Positions 34,550 through 43,794 of a stretch of 64,000 nucleotides of DNA are shown one piece after another; positions within the stretch are counted from its first letter, which is position 1; each line of letters opens with the position of its first letter. Position numbers and translations under genes: made by a program. The stretch lies in the NCBI RefSeq assembly GCF_029837695.1, contig NZ_JAOEEA010000009.1, positions 124,001 to 188,000 on the forward strand. Reading direction: 5' to 3'. The DNA is from Pseudomonas sp. GD04019. GTDB lineage: Bacteria; Pseudomonadota; Gammaproteobacteria; Pseudomonadales; Pseudomonadaceae. The notes under the pieces were generated by a model, which was given only the letters and a program-made list of their open reading frames with translations, had not been told where the DNA came from and made no database searches.

Positions 34550-35362
34550 TTGGCCAAGATCCTCGTAGTCACTTCCGGCAAGGGCGGCGTGGGTAAAACC
34601 ACCACCAGCGCCGCCATCGGCACCGGCCTCGCCCTGCGCGGCCACAAGACCGTCATCGTCGATTTCGACGTGGGCTTGCGTAACCTGGACCTGATCATGG
34701 GTTGCGAGCGCCGCGTGGTGTACGACTTCGTTAACGTGATCAACAACGAAGCGACCCTGACCCAGGCCCTGATCAAGGACAAACGCCTGGAGAACCTCTA
34801 CGTGCTGGCCGCCAGCCAGACCCGCGACAAGGACGCCCTGACCAAGGAAGGCGTCGGCCGCGTGATCGACGAGCTGGCACAGAACTTCGAATACGTCATC
34901 TGCGACTCCCCGGCCGGCATCGAAACCGGTGCCCACCTGGCCATGTACTTCGCCGATGAGGCGATCGTCGTGACCAACCCGGAAGTCTCCTCGGTACGCG
35001 ACTCCGACCGCATGCTCGGCCTGCTGGCCAGCAAGTCGCGCCGCGCCGAACAAGGCCAGGAGCCGATCAAGGAACGCCTGCTGCTTACCCGCTACAACCC
35101 GGAGCGCGTCACCAAGGGCGAAATGCTCGGCGTGGAAGACGTCGAGGAAATCCTCGCCATCAACCTGCTGGGCGTGATCCCCGAATCCCAGGCCGTGCTG
35201 AAGGCGTCCAACCAGGGCGTACCGGTCATCCTCGATGACCAGAGCGATGCCGGCCAGGCCTACGGCGATGCCGTCGACCGCCTGCTGGGCAAGGATGTGC
35301 CCCATCGCTTCCTCGATGTGCAGAAGAAAGGACTCATGCAACGCCTGTTTGGAGCGCGCTAA
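34550..35362 (+). CDS. minD: Septum site-determining ATPase MinD
   Basis: 270 residues, beginning with a TTG codon (TTGGCCAAG read as [10 protein letters not shown]). Deviant Walker A KGGVGKTT at 11-18, the [18 protein letters not shown] run, and a C-terminal amphipathic membrane helix [11 protein letters not shown]. MinD dimers with ATP bind the membrane and recruit MinC; MinE releases them. A GGGGTG ribosome site precedes the TTG. It lies 99 bases after minC and overlaps minE by one base. Confidence 0.96.
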   Translation: MAKILVVTSGKGGVGKTTTSAAIGTGLALRGHKTVIVDFDVGLRNLDLIMGCERRVVYDFVNVINNEATLTQALIKDKRLENLYVLAASQTRDKDALTKEGVGRVIDELAQNFEYVICDSPAGIETGAHLAMYFADEAIVVTNPEVSSVRDSDRMLGLLASKSRRAEQGQEPIKERLLLTRYNPERVTKGEMLGVEDVEEILAINLLGVIPESQAVLKASNQGVPVILDDQSDAGQAYGDAVDRLLGKDVPHRFLDVQKKGLMQRLFGAR

Positions 35363-35616
35363 TGAACATTTTCGACTTCTTTCGTGAACGCAAGAAAGAA
35401 ACCCCTGCGTCGATCGCGAAAGAGCGTCTGTCGATCATCGTCGCCCACGAGCGCGGCCAGCGCAGCCAGCCGGACTACCTGCCGGCCCTGCAGAAGGAAC
35501 TGGTCGAGGTGATTCGCAAGTACGTCAAGATCGAGCAGGACCAGGTGCACGTGGCGCTGGAAAACCAGGGCAGCTGCTCCATTCTGGAACTCAACATCAC
35601 CCTGCCGGATCGCTGA
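35362..35616 (+). CDS. minE: Cell division topological specificity factor MinE
   Basis: 84 residues. N-terminal membrane-targeting and MinD-binding part ([31 protein letters not shown]) and C-terminal topological domain ([15 protein letters not shown]...ILELNITLP). It stimulates MinD ATPase and drives pole-to-pole oscillation. Start overlaps the minD stop (TAATG). Confidence 0.96.
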   Translation: MNIFDFFRERKKETPASIAKERLSIIVAHERGQRSQPDYLPALQKELVEVIRKYVKIEQDQVHVALENQGSCSILELNITLPDR

Positions 35617-35633
35617 TCCGTCCGCGGTGAGCG

Positions 35634-35660
35634 ACGGCGGCCCTGGCCGCCGTTGTCATT
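35634..35660 (+). terminator. Probable terminator after minCDE
   Basis: ACGGCGGCC-CT-GGCCGCCGT is a perfect nine-base stem followed by TGTCATTTG, a weak T-rich tail. It lies 18 bases past minE and overlaps the leader of the rluA-type gene. Confidence 0.6.
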
Positions 35661-35666
35661 TGTGGA

Positions 35667-36308
35667 ATGCCCATGCCGCTGTCGAACATCGAGATTCTCC
35701 ACCAGGACGCCGCCCTGCTGGTGATCAACAAGCCCACCCTGCTGCTCTCGGTGCCCGGCCGCGCGGAAGACAACCGCGACTGCCTGGTGACCCGCCTGCA
35801 GGAAAACGGCTACCCGGAAGCGCGCATCGTCCACCGCCTGGACTGGGAAACCAGCGGCATCATCGTGCTGGCCCGCGACCCCGACAGCCACCGCGAGCTG
35901 TCGCGCCAGTTCCACGACCGCGAGACCGAGAAGGCCTACACCGCCCTGTGCTGGGGCCAGCCGGAACTCGACAGCGGCAGCATCGACCTGCCCCTGCGCT
36001 ACGACCCGCCGACCAAGCCGCGCCACGTGGTCGACCACGAACAGGGCAAGCACGCCCTGACCTTCTGGCGCGTGCTGGAGCGCTGCGGCGACTGGGCGCG
36101 GGTGGAGCTGACACCGATCACCGGCCGCTCCCACCAGCTACGCGTGCACATGCTGTCCATCGGCCACCCGCTGCTCGGCGACGGCCTATACGCCCACGAA
36201 CAGGCCCTGGCCGCCTGGCCGCGCCTGTGCCTGCACGCCAGCATGCTCAGCCTGACCCACCCGACCAGCGGCGAGCGCCTGCGCTTCGACTGCCCAGCGC
36301 CGTTCTGA
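35667..36308 (+). CDS. rluA: RluA family RNA pseudouridine synthase
   Basis: 213 residues, close to E. coli RluA in length. Catalytic D59 sits in the family motif IVHRLDWETSGI; VINKPTLLLSVPGR and the end motif LRVHMLSIGHPLLGDGLY (substrate loop) follow the RluA pattern, with no S4 domain. It should convert a uridine to pseudouridine in 23S rRNA and some tRNAs. An ATG two codons later is a possible start. Sits between minE and a methyltransferase gene. Confidence 0.9.
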   Translation: MPMPLSNIEILHQDAALLVINKPTLLLSVPGRAEDNRDCLVTRLQENGYPEARIVHRLDWETSGIIVLARDPDSHRELSRQFHDRETEKAYTALCWGQPELDSGSIDLPLRYDPPTKPRHVVDHEQGKHALTFWRVLERCGDWARVELTPITGRSHQLRVHMLSIGHPLLGDGLYAHEQALAAWPRLCLHASMLSLTHPTSGERLRFDCPAPF

Positions 36309-36310
36309 GC

Positions 36311-36874
36311 GTGGCCGATTTCGACGCCGCCACCTGCGGCGCGCCCGCCCATCCCACGCTGCTGGAAGCCCTGCTCCATTGGAACGGCCCACCTGGCTTC
36401 GCACTGGACCTCGGCTGCGGCATGGGCCGCGATAGCCTCGAACTGCTGCGCCGGGGCTGGCGGGTACAGGCCATCGACAATCGCCAGGCCGCCCTCGACG
36501 GGCTGAGCGAGCAGGCGGGCGCATGGTCCGAATGGCTCGAACTGCGCTGCGGCGCCTTCCAGGCGCTGGAACTGCCCGGAGCAGAGCTAATCAATGCCAG
36601 CTTCGCCCTGCCCTTCTGCCCGCCGGCGGACTTTTCCGGCCTGTGGCGCAGCATCGGGCAGGCACTGGTGCCGAGGGGGCTGTTCGCCGGCCACTTCTTC
36701 GGCGAGCGTGACCAGTGGCAGTCACGCGGCCTGACCCTGCATACCCATGCCGAACTCGAACAACTGCTCGACGGCTGGGAACCGTTGCAGTTCGAGGAAT
36801 ACGAATGGGACGGCAAGACCGCCACCGGCCACGCCAAGCACTGGCACCTGTTCGCCGTAGTCGCTCGGCGCTGA
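36311..36874 (+). CDS. Class I SAM-dependent methyltransferase
   Basis: 187 residues from a GTG at 36311, two bases after the pseudouridine-synthase stop. SAM-binding motif I is LDLGCGMGRDSLELLRRGW, motif II is VQAIDNRQAALD, and later come LINASFALPFCP and the strand GLFAGHFFGERD. The C-terminus NHX-like run TATGHAKHWHLFAVVARR resembles TehB-type small methyltransferases. Substrate unknown. The frame is open further upstream but overlaps rluA. Confidence 0.85.
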   Translation: MADFDAATCGAPAHPTLLEALLHWNGPPGFALDLGCGMGRDSLELLRRGWRVQAIDNRQAALDGLSEQAGAWSEWLELRCGAFQALELPGAELINASFALPFCPPADFSGLWRSIGQALVPRGLFAGHFFGERDQWQSRGLTLHTHAELEQLLDGWEPLQFEEYEWDGKTATGHAKHWHLFAVVARR

Positions 36875-36940
36875 GCTTTTTCGCGGCTACTTTCCGGCAT
36901 CAGTGCGATAAACTCGGGCCATCGCTGTCCGGAGTCCGTT

Positions 36941-38230
36941 ATGCGCGCTGAGCTGAATCAAGGCCTGATCGAGTTCCTCAAGGCCTCGCCCACCCCCTTC
37001 CACGCCACCCGCAGCCTGGCCCAGCGCCTGCACAGCGCCGGCTTCCGTCCGCTGGACGAGCGCGAACCCTGGCACACCGAGCCGGGCGGGCGTTACTACG
37101 TGACGCGCAACGACTCCTCGATCATCGCCTTCCGTCTGGGCAACCGTGCGCCGCTGGACGGTGGCCTGCGCCTGGTCGGCGCGCACACCGACAGCCCCTG
37201 CCTGCGCGTCAAGCCGCAGCCGGAGCTGCAGCGCCAGGGCTTCTTCCAGCTCGGTGTGGAAGTCTACGGCGGCGCCCTGCTCGCCCCCTGGTTCGACCGC
37301 GACCTGTCGCTGGCCGGCCGCGTGACCTTCCGCGAGGGCGGCAAGGTGCAGAGCCAGCTGATCGACTTCGAACAACCGATCGCCGTGATCCCCAACCTGG
37401 CCATCCACCTCAACCGCGAGGCCAACCAGGGCTGGCCGATCAATGCGCAGAACGAACTGCCGCCGATCCTCGCCCAGCTCGCCGGTGACGAACGCGGCGA
37501 CTTCCGCGCCCTGCTCGCCGACCGCCTGGCCAGCGAACACGGCATCGCCGCCGACGCGGTGCTGGATTACGAGCTGAGCTTCTACGATACCCAGAGCGCC
37601 GCGGTGATCGGCCTCAACCAGGACTTCATCGCCGGCGCGCGCCTGGACAACCTGCTGTCCTGCTACGCCGGTCTGCAGGCGCTGCTGGCGGCCGAGGGCG
37701 ACGAGAGCTGCGTGCTGGTGTGCACCGACCACGAGGAAATCGGCTCCTGCTCGGCCTGCGGCGCCGACGGCCCGTTCCTCGAGCAGGTGCTGCGCCGCGT
37801 GCTGCCGGAAGGCGACGCCTTTGTCCGCACCATCCAGAAATCCCTGCTGGTCTCGGCCGACAACGCCCACGGCGTGCATCCCAACTATGCGGACAAGCAC
37901 GACGCCAACCACGGTCCGAAGCTCAACGCCGGCCCGGTGATCAAGGTCAACAGCAACCAGCGCTACGCCACCAACAGCGAGACCGCCGGCTTCTTCCGCC
38001 ACCTGTGCCTGGCCGAGGAAGTGCCGGTGCAGAGCTTCGTGGTGCGCAGCGACATGGGTTGCGGCTCGACCATCGGCCCGATCACCGCCAGCCAGCTGGG
38101 CGTGCGCACCGTGGACATCGGCCTGCCGACCTTCGCCATGCACTCGATCCGCGAGCTGGCCGGCAGCCATGATCTGGCCCACCTGGTGCGGGTGCTGACC
38201 GCTTTCTACGGCAGCGCCGAGCTGGCTTAA
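36941..38230 (+). CDS. apeB: M18 family aminopeptidase ApeB
   Basis: 429 residues. Zinc-ligand regions of M18 are seen: [37 protein letters not shown] (catalytic glutamate) and [13 protein letters not shown]. Related to yeast aminopeptidase I and aspartyl aminopeptidases; it removes N-terminal residues from peptides in the cytoplasm as a large oligomer. Start at [14 protein letters not shown] hairpin follows at 38234. Confidence 0.94.
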   Translation: MRAELNQGLIEFLKASPTPFHATRSLAQRLHSAGFRPLDEREPWHTEPGGRYYVTRNDSSIIAFRLGNRAPLDGGLRLVGAHTDSPCLRVKPQPELQRQGFFQLGVEVYGGALLAPWFDRDLSLAGRVTFREGGKVQSQLIDFEQPIAVIPNLAIHLNREANQGWPINAQNELPPILAQLAGDERGDFRALLADRLASEHGIAADAVLDYELSFYDTQSAAVIGLNQDFIAGARLDNLLSCYAGLQALLAAEGDESCVLVCTDHEEIGSCSACGADGPFLEQVLRRVLPEGDAFVRTIQKSLLVSADNAHGVHPNYADKHDANHGPKLNAGPVIKVNSNQRYATNSETAGFFRHLCLAEEVPVQSFVVRSDMGCGSTIGPITASQLGVRTVDIGLPTFAMHSIRELAGSHDLAHLVRVLTAFYGSAELA

Positions 38231-38233
38231 ACT

Positions 38234-38254
38234 CCCTCTCCCAAAGGGAGAGGG
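38234..38254. repeat. CCCTCTCCC/GGGAGAGGG hairpin
   Basis: CCCTCTCCC-AAA-GGGAGAGGG, a perfect nine-base stem, between convergent apeB and the GntR-type regulator. The same arms occur at 56879-56899, so this is a dispersed repeat unit and may also act as a transcription stop. Confidence 0.7.
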
Positions 38255-38266
38255 GAATCGAACTTC

Positions 38267-38983
38267 TCAATCCGGCACCTCGACACTGACCCGCACCGCG
38301 TCGTGGCGCCAGTACTCCACGTCACAATCGATGATCCGCCCGTGCTGGTCGCGGTTGACCCGGGTGATGCACAGCGCCGGACTGCCCGGTGTCGCCTTGA
38401 GGTTGAAGGCGGCATCCACCGGCAGCGCGGTGGGCAGAATGTCGAAGGCCACTCGGCCATAGCGGATGTCGTAGCGGCTGGCGTACAGCTCGGTCAACGA
38501 GGCGGTCAGATCGGCCTCTAAGATGCCGGGGAAGTAGGCCGGGTTCAGATAGTGCTCGACATACAGCACCAGCCGCCCATCGATGCGCCGCACCCGCCTG
38601 ATCTGCAGCACCGCCGATAACGCCGGCAGCCCCAGACGTCCGCAGACATCCACCGGAGCCGGCATCAGCCGCGCACTCAGTACCTCGGTCGACGGCACCC
38701 GGCCCTGCTCGCGCACCATGGCGTGGAAGTGGCTGCGCACCAGCGGGTTGTAGGCCAGGCGCCGGGGCGAGACGAACCAGCCGCGGCGCTCCTCGCGATA
38801 GATCAGCCCTTCCGCCTCCAGCTGGCCCAGCGCCTCGCGCAGGGTGATGCGAGTGGTCTCGAACAGCTCGCTGAGCTTGCGCTCGGCCGGCAGCTTGCCG
38901 CCCTGAGGCAACAGGCCGTGGTCGATCTGCTCCTGCAGGGCGCGGCAGATCGCGGTGATGGTACGGGGCGCTTCTTCGCGCAT
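38267..38983 (-). CDS. GntR/HutC family transcriptional regulator with UTRA domain (PhnF/PhnR-like)
   Basis: 238 residues from the ATG at 38983, chosen because GGGAG lies six bases upstream; an ATG at 39004 would place the start inside an operator-like site. N-terminal winged helix LLPQGGKLPAERKLSELFETTRITLREALGQLEAEGLIYREERRGWFV, then a UTRA effector domain (LQIRRVRRIDGRLVLYVEHYLNPAYFPG). UTRA regulators are usually repressors released by a small ligand. It faces the binding-protein/ABC operon across a 291-base gap with two related sites, so it probably controls that operon and itself. Confidence 0.9.
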   Translation of the reverse strand: MREEAPRTITAICRALQEQIDHGLLPQGGKLPAERKLSELFETTRITLREALGQLEAEGLIYREERRGWFVSPRRLAYNPLVRSHFHAMVREQGRVPSTEVLSARLMPAPVDVCGRLGLPALSAVLQIRRVRRIDGRLVLYVEHYLNPAYFPGILEADLTASLTELYASRYDIRYGRVAFDILPTALPVDAAFNLKATPGSPALCITRVNRDQHGRIIDCDVEYWRHDAVRVSVEVPD

Positions 38984-38998
38984 GCATTTCTCCCAATC

Positions 38999-39010
38999 TG
39001 GCATAGACCA
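38999..39010. promoter_or_regulatory. Candidate operator next to the regulator start (PhnF-like)
   Basis: TGGCATAGACCA differs by one base from TGGTATAGACCA, the inverted repeat I recall for the HutC-family repressor PhnF. It lies 15 bases before the regulator's ATG, fitting autoregulation. The rest of 38984-39274 holds a candidate second site and otherwise nothing I can assign. Confidence 0.55.
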
Positions 39011-39235
39011 GCACCAAGCCAGTGCAGGCGCAGATCATGCTAGGCAGCCTAGATGACTGTCCGATGACAGCCAGCTTTCCTGGGCAACAGCCTGCATGCC
39101 GCATGCCATCTGACTCCCAGCCGCTCTGACAAATCAGCCACTTAGCCATGGTCTACGCTTTCCAGCGCGTGCCTGGGTGCGCGGCATCGCCATAAAAGCG
39201 TCATACAAAGCCTCTAGATTTGGCCTGGGTCTTGC

Positions 39236-39247
39236 TGATCTAGACCA
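39236..39247. promoter_or_regulatory. Second candidate operator, before the binding-protein gene
   Basis: TGATCTAGACCA shares nine of twelve positions with the site at 38999 (TG....TAGACCA). It is 27 bases ahead of the start codon at 39275, where a bound repressor would block the operon promoter. GGTCT at 39228-39232 and AGACC at 39242-39246 add an inverted pair. Confidence 0.45.
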
Positions 39248-39274
39248 AACTTTCACCCTGACAAGGAGCTCCAC

Positions 39275-40330
39275 ATGAAACGCCTGCTGCTGGCTTCACT
39301 GCTGGGATCGGCCATCGTTCTGGGCAACCAGGCCATGGCCAACGAGGACTTGAAAGCACTGGAACAAGCCGCCCGCACCGAGGGCGAAGTCAACAGCGTC
39401 GGCATGCCCGATAGCTGGGCCAACTGGAAGGACACCTGGGTCGACCTGGGCAAGCTGTACGGCCTCAAGCATCTGGATACCGACATGAGCTCCGCCCAGG
39501 AGATCGCCAAGTTCGACGCCGAGAAGGACAACGCCACCGCCGACATCGGCGACGTCGGCGCCGCCTTCGGCCCCATCGCCGTGCAGAAGGGCGTGACCCA
39601 GCCGTACAAGCCGAGCACCTGGGAGCAGATCCCAGCCTGGGCCAAGGATGCGGACGGCCACTGGATGCTGGCCTACACCGGCTCCATCGCCTTCATCGTC
39701 AACAAGCAGTTGGTCAAGGAAGCGCCCAAGTCCTGGGCCGACCTGAAACAAGGCAAGTACAAGGTCGCCATCGGTGACGTCAGCGCCGCCGCCCAGGCCG
39801 TCAACGGCGTGCTGGCCGCCGCCATCGCCAATGGTGGCGACGAGAAGAACATCCAGCCGGGCCTGGACTTCTTCGCCGAGATCGCCAAGCAGGGCCGCCT
39901 GTCGCTGTCCAACCCGACCATCCAGACCCTGGAAAAAGGCGAAGTGGAAGTCGGCGTGGTGTGGGACTTCAACGGCCTGTCCTACCGCGACCAGATCGAC
40001 GCCAGCCGCTTCGAGGTGCTGATCCCCTCCGACGGCTCGGTGATCTCCGGCTACACCACCATCATCAACAAGTACGCCAAGCACCCCAACGCGGCCAAGC
40101 TGGCCCGCGAGTACATCCTCTCCGACGCCGGCCAGATCAACCTGGCCAAGGGCAACGCCCGGCCGATCCGCGCCGAGCACCTGACCCTGCCGGCGGAAGT
40201 GCAGGCCAAGCTGCTGCCCAACGAGCAGTACGCCAAGGTCCAGCCGATCAAGGATGCCGCCGCCTGGGAAGCCACGTCCAAGGCCCTGCCGCAGCAGTGG
40301 CAGGAAAACGTGATCATCGAAATGCAGTGA
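39275..40330 (+). CDS. ABC transporter periplasmic substrate-binding protein
   Basis: 351 residues. MKRLLLASLLGSAIVLGNQAMA|NEDLK is a signal peptide; no lipobox. The mature chain has the family-1/PotD-like pattern (VNSVGMPDSWANWKDTW; YTGSIAFIVNKQLVKEAPKSWADLKQGKYKVAIGD; ISGYTTIINKYAKHPNAAKLAREYILSDAGQ). AAGGAG eight bases before the ATG. It delivers a ligand to the permeases encoded downstream. A hairpin after the gene probably lowers expression of the distal genes, as is common for binding proteins. Confidence 0.9.
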   Translation: MKRLLLASLLGSAIVLGNQAMANEDLKALEQAARTEGEVNSVGMPDSWANWKDTWVDLGKLYGLKHLDTDMSSAQEIAKFDAEKDNATADIGDVGAAFGPIAVQKGVTQPYKPSTWEQIPAWAKDADGHWMLAYTGSIAFIVNKQLVKEAPKSWADLKQGKYKVAIGDVSAAAQAVNGVLAAAIANGGDEKNIQPGLDFFAEIAKQGRLSLSNPTIQTLEKGEVEVGVVWDFNGLSYRDQIDASRFEVLIPSDGSVISGYTTIINKYAKHPNAAKLAREYILSDAGQINLAKGNARPIRAEHLTLPAEVQAKLLPNEQYAKVQPIKDAAAWEATSKALPQQWQENVIIEMQ

Positions 40331-40336
40331 TGCCGT

Positions 40337-40358
40337 GCGGGGCCCACCCGGGCCCCGC
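40337..40358 (+). terminator. Intercistronic hairpin (partial terminator or mRNA stabiliser)
   Basis: GCGGGGCCC-ACCC-GGGCCCCGC, a perfect nine-base stem followed by TTTCG, between the binding-protein gene and the next gene of the operon. The T-run is short, so read-through is expected. Confidence 0.6.
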
Positions 40359-40378
40359 TTTCGCTGAGGGATATCGCG

Positions 40379-41185
40379 ATGAAGCACAAAGTCATTCTGG
40401 TCCTGCTGGACGGCCTCAACTACGAGGTTGCCCGGCATGCCCTGGGCCATCTGCAGGCCTACTGCGCCGCTGGCCGGGCCGCGCTGTACAAGCTCGAATG
40501 CGAGCTTCCGGCGCTGTCGCGCCCGCTCTATGAATGCATCCTCACCGGCGTGACGCCGATCGACAGCGGCGTGGTGCACAACGACGTGGTGCGCCTGTCG
40601 AAGGAACGCAGCATCTTCCACTACGCCCGTGACGCCGGCCTCTCCACCGCCGCCGCGGCCTACCACTGGATGAGCGAGCTGTATAACCGCGCGCCCTTCG
40701 TCGCCGCCCGCGACCGCCACACCAGCGACACGGCCCTGCCGATCCAGCACGGCCACTTCTATTACGCCGACCACTACCCGGACTCGCACCTGTTCGCCGA
40801 TGCCGAGAGCCTGCGCCTGAAACACGCGCCGGACTTCCTGCTGGTGCACCCGATGAACATCGACGACGCCGGCCATGGCTACGGCCTCGACTCGCCGCAG
40901 TACCGCAACGCCGCGCGCCGTGCCGACGTGATCCTCGCCGACTACCTGCAGGGCTGGCTCGACGCCGGCTACCAGGTACTGGTGACCGCCGACCACGGCA
41001 TGAACAACGACCGCTCGCACAATGGCCTGCTGGCCGAGGAGCGCGAAGTGCCGCTGCTGGTCCTGGGCGAGGCCTTTAGCCTCGACGCCAGCGCCCAGCC
41101 ACGGCAGACCGAGCTGTGCGGCACCGTCTGCGCCCTGCTCGGCGCCACCCACGACAAACCCCTGTGCAAGGATCTGCTCAAGTGA
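40379..41185 (+). CDS. Alkaline-phosphatase-superfamily phosphodiesterase/pyrophosphatase
   Basis: 268 residues without a signal peptide, so cytoplasmic. Metal site residues of the superfamily: D11 in LLDGLN, nucleophile S47 in PALSRPLYE, D162/D163 and H166 in NIDDAGHGYG, D205-H206 in TADHGMNND, H214. This is the nucleotide pyrophosphatase/phosphonoacetate-hydrolase-like branch. Being inside an ABC-importer operon, it probably cleaves the imported phosphorus compound. The next gene's GTG overlaps its stop. Confidence 0.85.
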   Translation: MKHKVILVLLDGLNYEVARHALGHLQAYCAAGRAALYKLECELPALSRPLYECILTGVTPIDSGVVHNDVVRLSKERSIFHYARDAGLSTAAAAYHWMSELYNRAPFVAARDRHTSDTALPIQHGHFYYADHYPDSHLFADAESLRLKHAPDFLLVHPMNIDDAGHGYGLDSPQYRNAARRADVILADYLQGWLDAGYQVLVTADHGMNNDRSHNGLLAEEREVPLLVLGEAFSLDASAQPRQTELCGTVCALLGATHDKPLCKDLLK

Positions 41186-42024
41186 GAGCCGTACTCCGCG
41201 GCAAGTGGCCGGCGCTGTTGTGCCTGCTGCCCTTCGCCGTATTCTTCTTCGCCTTCCAGATCGCCCCGCTGCTGTGGGTCGCCATCAACAGCCTGGTGGT
41301 CGGCGACACCTGGGGGCTGGGCAATTTCCAGAAGATCTTCGCCTCCAAGTTCTACCTGCAGGCGATCAAGCACAGCCTGCAGATCGCCTTCTGGTCGAGC
41401 CTGTTCGGCATCGCCATCGCCATCCTCGGCAGCTACTCGCTGCGTCAGGTGGACTCGAAGCTGCGCGACTTCGTCATGGCCTTCTCCAACATGACCAGCA
41501 ACTTCGCTGGCGTGCCCCTGGCCTTCGCCTTCATCATCCTGCTCGGCTTCAACGGCGCACTGACCCTGCTGCTCAAGCAGGCCGGGCTGATCGAGGACTT
41601 CAACCTCTACTCCAAGACCGGCCTGATCGTGCTCTACACCTACTTCCAGATTCCCCTGGGCGTGCTGCTGCTCTACCCGGCCTTCGACGCCCTGCGCCAG
41701 GACTGGCGCGAGTCGGCCCAGCTGCTCGGCGCCAGCACCTGGGACTTCTGGCGGCACATCGGCCTGCCGGTGCTGACCCCGGCGCTGCTCGGCACCTTCG
41801 TCATCCTGCTGGCCAACGCCCTGGGCGCCTACGCCACCGTGTACTACCTGACCACCGGCAACTTCAACGTGATGCCGATCCGCATCGCCGGCCTGGTAGC
41901 CGGCGATATCAGCCTCGACCCCAACCTGGCCAGCGCCCTGGCCATGGTACTGGTCGGCCTGATGGCGCTGATCACCGTGGTCCACCAGTGGCTGCTGCGC
42001 AGGAGTTATCACGATGCGCGCTGA
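41182..42024 (+). CDS. ABC transporter permease (first subunit)
   Basis: 280 residues from a GTG that overlaps the upstream stop (GTGA). About six membrane helices and the permease EAA loop (DWRESAQLLGASTWDFWRHIGLPVLTPALLG). Similar to PotB/PhnU-type permeases. Works with the second permease and the ATPase as an importer of the ligand bound by the 39275 protein. Confidence 0.9.
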   Translation: MRAVLRGKWPALLCLLPFAVFFFAFQIAPLLWVAINSLVVGDTWGLGNFQKIFASKFYLQAIKHSLQIAFWSSLFGIAIAILGSYSLRQVDSKLRDFVMAFSNMTSNFAGVPLAFAFIILLGFNGALTLLLKQAGLIEDFNLYSKTGLIVLYTYFQIPLGVLLLYPAFDALRQDWRESAQLLGASTWDFWRHIGLPVLTPALLGTFVILLANALGAYATVYYLTTGNFNVMPIRIAGLVAGDISLDPNLASALAMVLVGLMALITVVHQWLLRRSYHDAR

Positions 42025-42808
42025 TACCAAGCCCGCCGCCCTCTACCACCGCGTGGTGGTGTGGCTGCTGTTCTTGATCCTGCTACTGCCGCTGGCGGCC
42101 ACCCTGCTCTACTCGCTGTCCACCAGCTGGTCGGCGACCATCCTGCCGGACGGTCTGACCTTCAAGTGGTACCTGGCGCTGTGGAGCGACGCGCGCTTCC
42201 TCGCCGCCTTCGGCCAGTCGCTGCTGGTGTGCGTCGGTGCGCTGCTGCTGGCGGTGGTGCTGATCCTGCCGCTGCTGTTCGTGGTGCACTACCACTTCCC
42301 CAAGCTCGACGGGCTGATGAACATCCTCATCCTGCTGCCCTTTGCCGTGCCGCCGGTGGTGTCCTCGGTGGGCCTGCTGCAGGTTTATGGCTCCGGGCCG
42401 CTGGCGATGGTCGGCACGCCGTGGATCCTGATCGGCTGCTACTTCACCGTGGCGCTGCCGTTCATGTACCGCGCCATCACCAACAACCTGCAGGCGATCA
42501 ACCTGCGCGACCTGATGGACGCCGCCCACCTGCTCGGCGCCAGCACCTGGAAGGCTGCCTTCCTGGTGGTGCTGCCCAACCTGCGCAACGGCCTGATGGT
42601 CTCGCTGTTCCTCTCCTTCAGCTTCCTGTTCGGCGAGTTCGTGTTCGCCAACCTGCTGGTGGGCACCAGCTACGAGACCCTGCAGGTGTACCTGAACAAC
42701 ATGCGCAACAGCAGCGGCCACTTCAACAGCGCGCTGGTGATCTCCTACTTCTTCTTCGTACTGGTCTTCACCTGGGCGGCCACCCGCCTGAATAAGGACA
42801 AGGCATGA
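42014..42808 (+). CDS. ABC transporter permease (second subunit)
   Basis: 264 residues, overlapping the first permease by 11 bases. About six helices, EAA loop LRDLMDAAHLLGASTWKAAFLVVLPNLRNGLM, similar to PotC/PhnV-type permeases. Overlaps the ATPase start by four bases (ATGA). Confidence 0.9.
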   Translation: MRADTKPAALYHRVVVWLLFLILLLPLAATLLYSLSTSWSATILPDGLTFKWYLALWSDARFLAAFGQSLLVCVGALLLAVVLILPLLFVVHYHFPKLDGLMNILILLPFAVPPVVSSVGLLQVYGSGPLAMVGTPWILIGCYFTVALPFMYRAITNNLQAINLRDLMDAAHLLGASTWKAAFLVVLPNLRNGLMVSLFLSFSFLFGEFVFANLLVGTSYETLQVYLNNMRNSSGHFNSALVISYFFFVLVFTWAATRLNKDKA

Positions 42809-43794
42809 GTTACCTTTCCATCCGCAATCTGCACAAGAGCTACGGCACCACTCCGATCTTCAGCGACATCCAGTGCGAGATCGGCCAGGGCGAGTTCGTC
42901 ACCCTGCTCGGCCCCTCCGGCTGCGGCAAATCCACCCTGCTGCGCTGCATCGCCGGCCTCACCGAGGTCGACGGCGGGCAGATCCTCCTCGACGGCCAGG
43001 ACCTGGTGCCGCTGTCGCCACAGAAGCGCGGCATCGGCATGGTGTTCCAGAGCTACGCGCTGTTCCCCAACATGACCGTGCAGCAGAACGTCGCCTTCGG
43101 CCTGCGCATGCAGAAGGTCGGCAAGGACGAGAGCGCCCAACGCGTCGACGAGGTGCTGCGCCTGGTCGAGCTCACCGACTACGCCACGCGCTACCCGCAT
43201 CAGCTCTCCGGCGGCCAGTGCCAGCGCGTGGCCCTGGCCCGCTCGCTGGTCACCCGCCCGCGCCTGCTGCTGCTCGACGAGCCGCTGTCGGCTCTCGACG
43301 CACGCATCCGCAAGCACCTGCGCGAGCAGATCCGCGCCATCCAGCAGGAACTGGGCCTGACCACCATCTTCGTCACCCACGACCAGGAAGAGGCGCTGAC
43401 CATGAGCGACCGCATCTTCCTGATGAACGCCGGCAAGATCGTGCAGAGCGGCGATGCCGAATCCCTCTACACCGCACCGGTGGATGCCTTCGCTGCCGGT
43501 TTCATCGGTAACTACAACCTGCTCGATGCCGACACCGCCAGCCGCCTGCTACTGCGCCCGGTGAACAGCCGCATCGCCATCCGTCCCGAGGCCATCCAGT
43601 TGCACGACAGCGGCGCCATCGCCGCCGAAGTACTCGGCCACAGCCTGCTCGGCAACGTCATCCGCTACCGGGTACAGGCCAACGGCGTGGAGCTGCTGGT
43701 GGACGTGCTCAACCGCAGCGAGGGTGCGCTGATCGGCAAGGGCCAGTGCATCGGCCTGTCCATCGACGCCAACGCAATCCGGGAGGTGGCCTGA
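42805..43794 (+). CDS. ABC transporter ATP-binding protein
   Basis: 329 residues. Walker A GPSGCGKST at 36-44, Q-loop MVFQSYALFPNMTV, signature LSGGQCQRVALARS, Walker B LLLLDEPLSALDARIR, H-loop FVTHDQEEAL, then a C-terminal TOBE-like regulatory domain (RIAIRPEAIQLH...GNVIRYRVQANGVELLVDV). It is of the PotA/PhnT/MalK import type. One-base overlap with the HAD gene. Confidence 0.93.
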   Translation: MSYLSIRNLHKSYGTTPIFSDIQCEIGQGEFVTLLGPSGCGKSTLLRCIAGLTEVDGGQILLDGQDLVPLSPQKRGIGMVFQSYALFPNMTVQQNVAFGLRMQKVGKDESAQRVDEVLRLVELTDYATRYPHQLSGGQCQRVALARSLVTRPRLLLLDEPLSALDARIRKHLREQIRAIQQELGLTTIFVTHDQEEALTMSDRIFLMNAGKIVQSGDAESLYTAPVDAFAAGFIGNYNLLDADTASRLLLRPVNSRIAIRPEAIQLHDSGAIAAEVLGHSLLGNVIRYRVQANGVELLVDVLNRSEGALIGKGQCIGLSIDANAIREVA

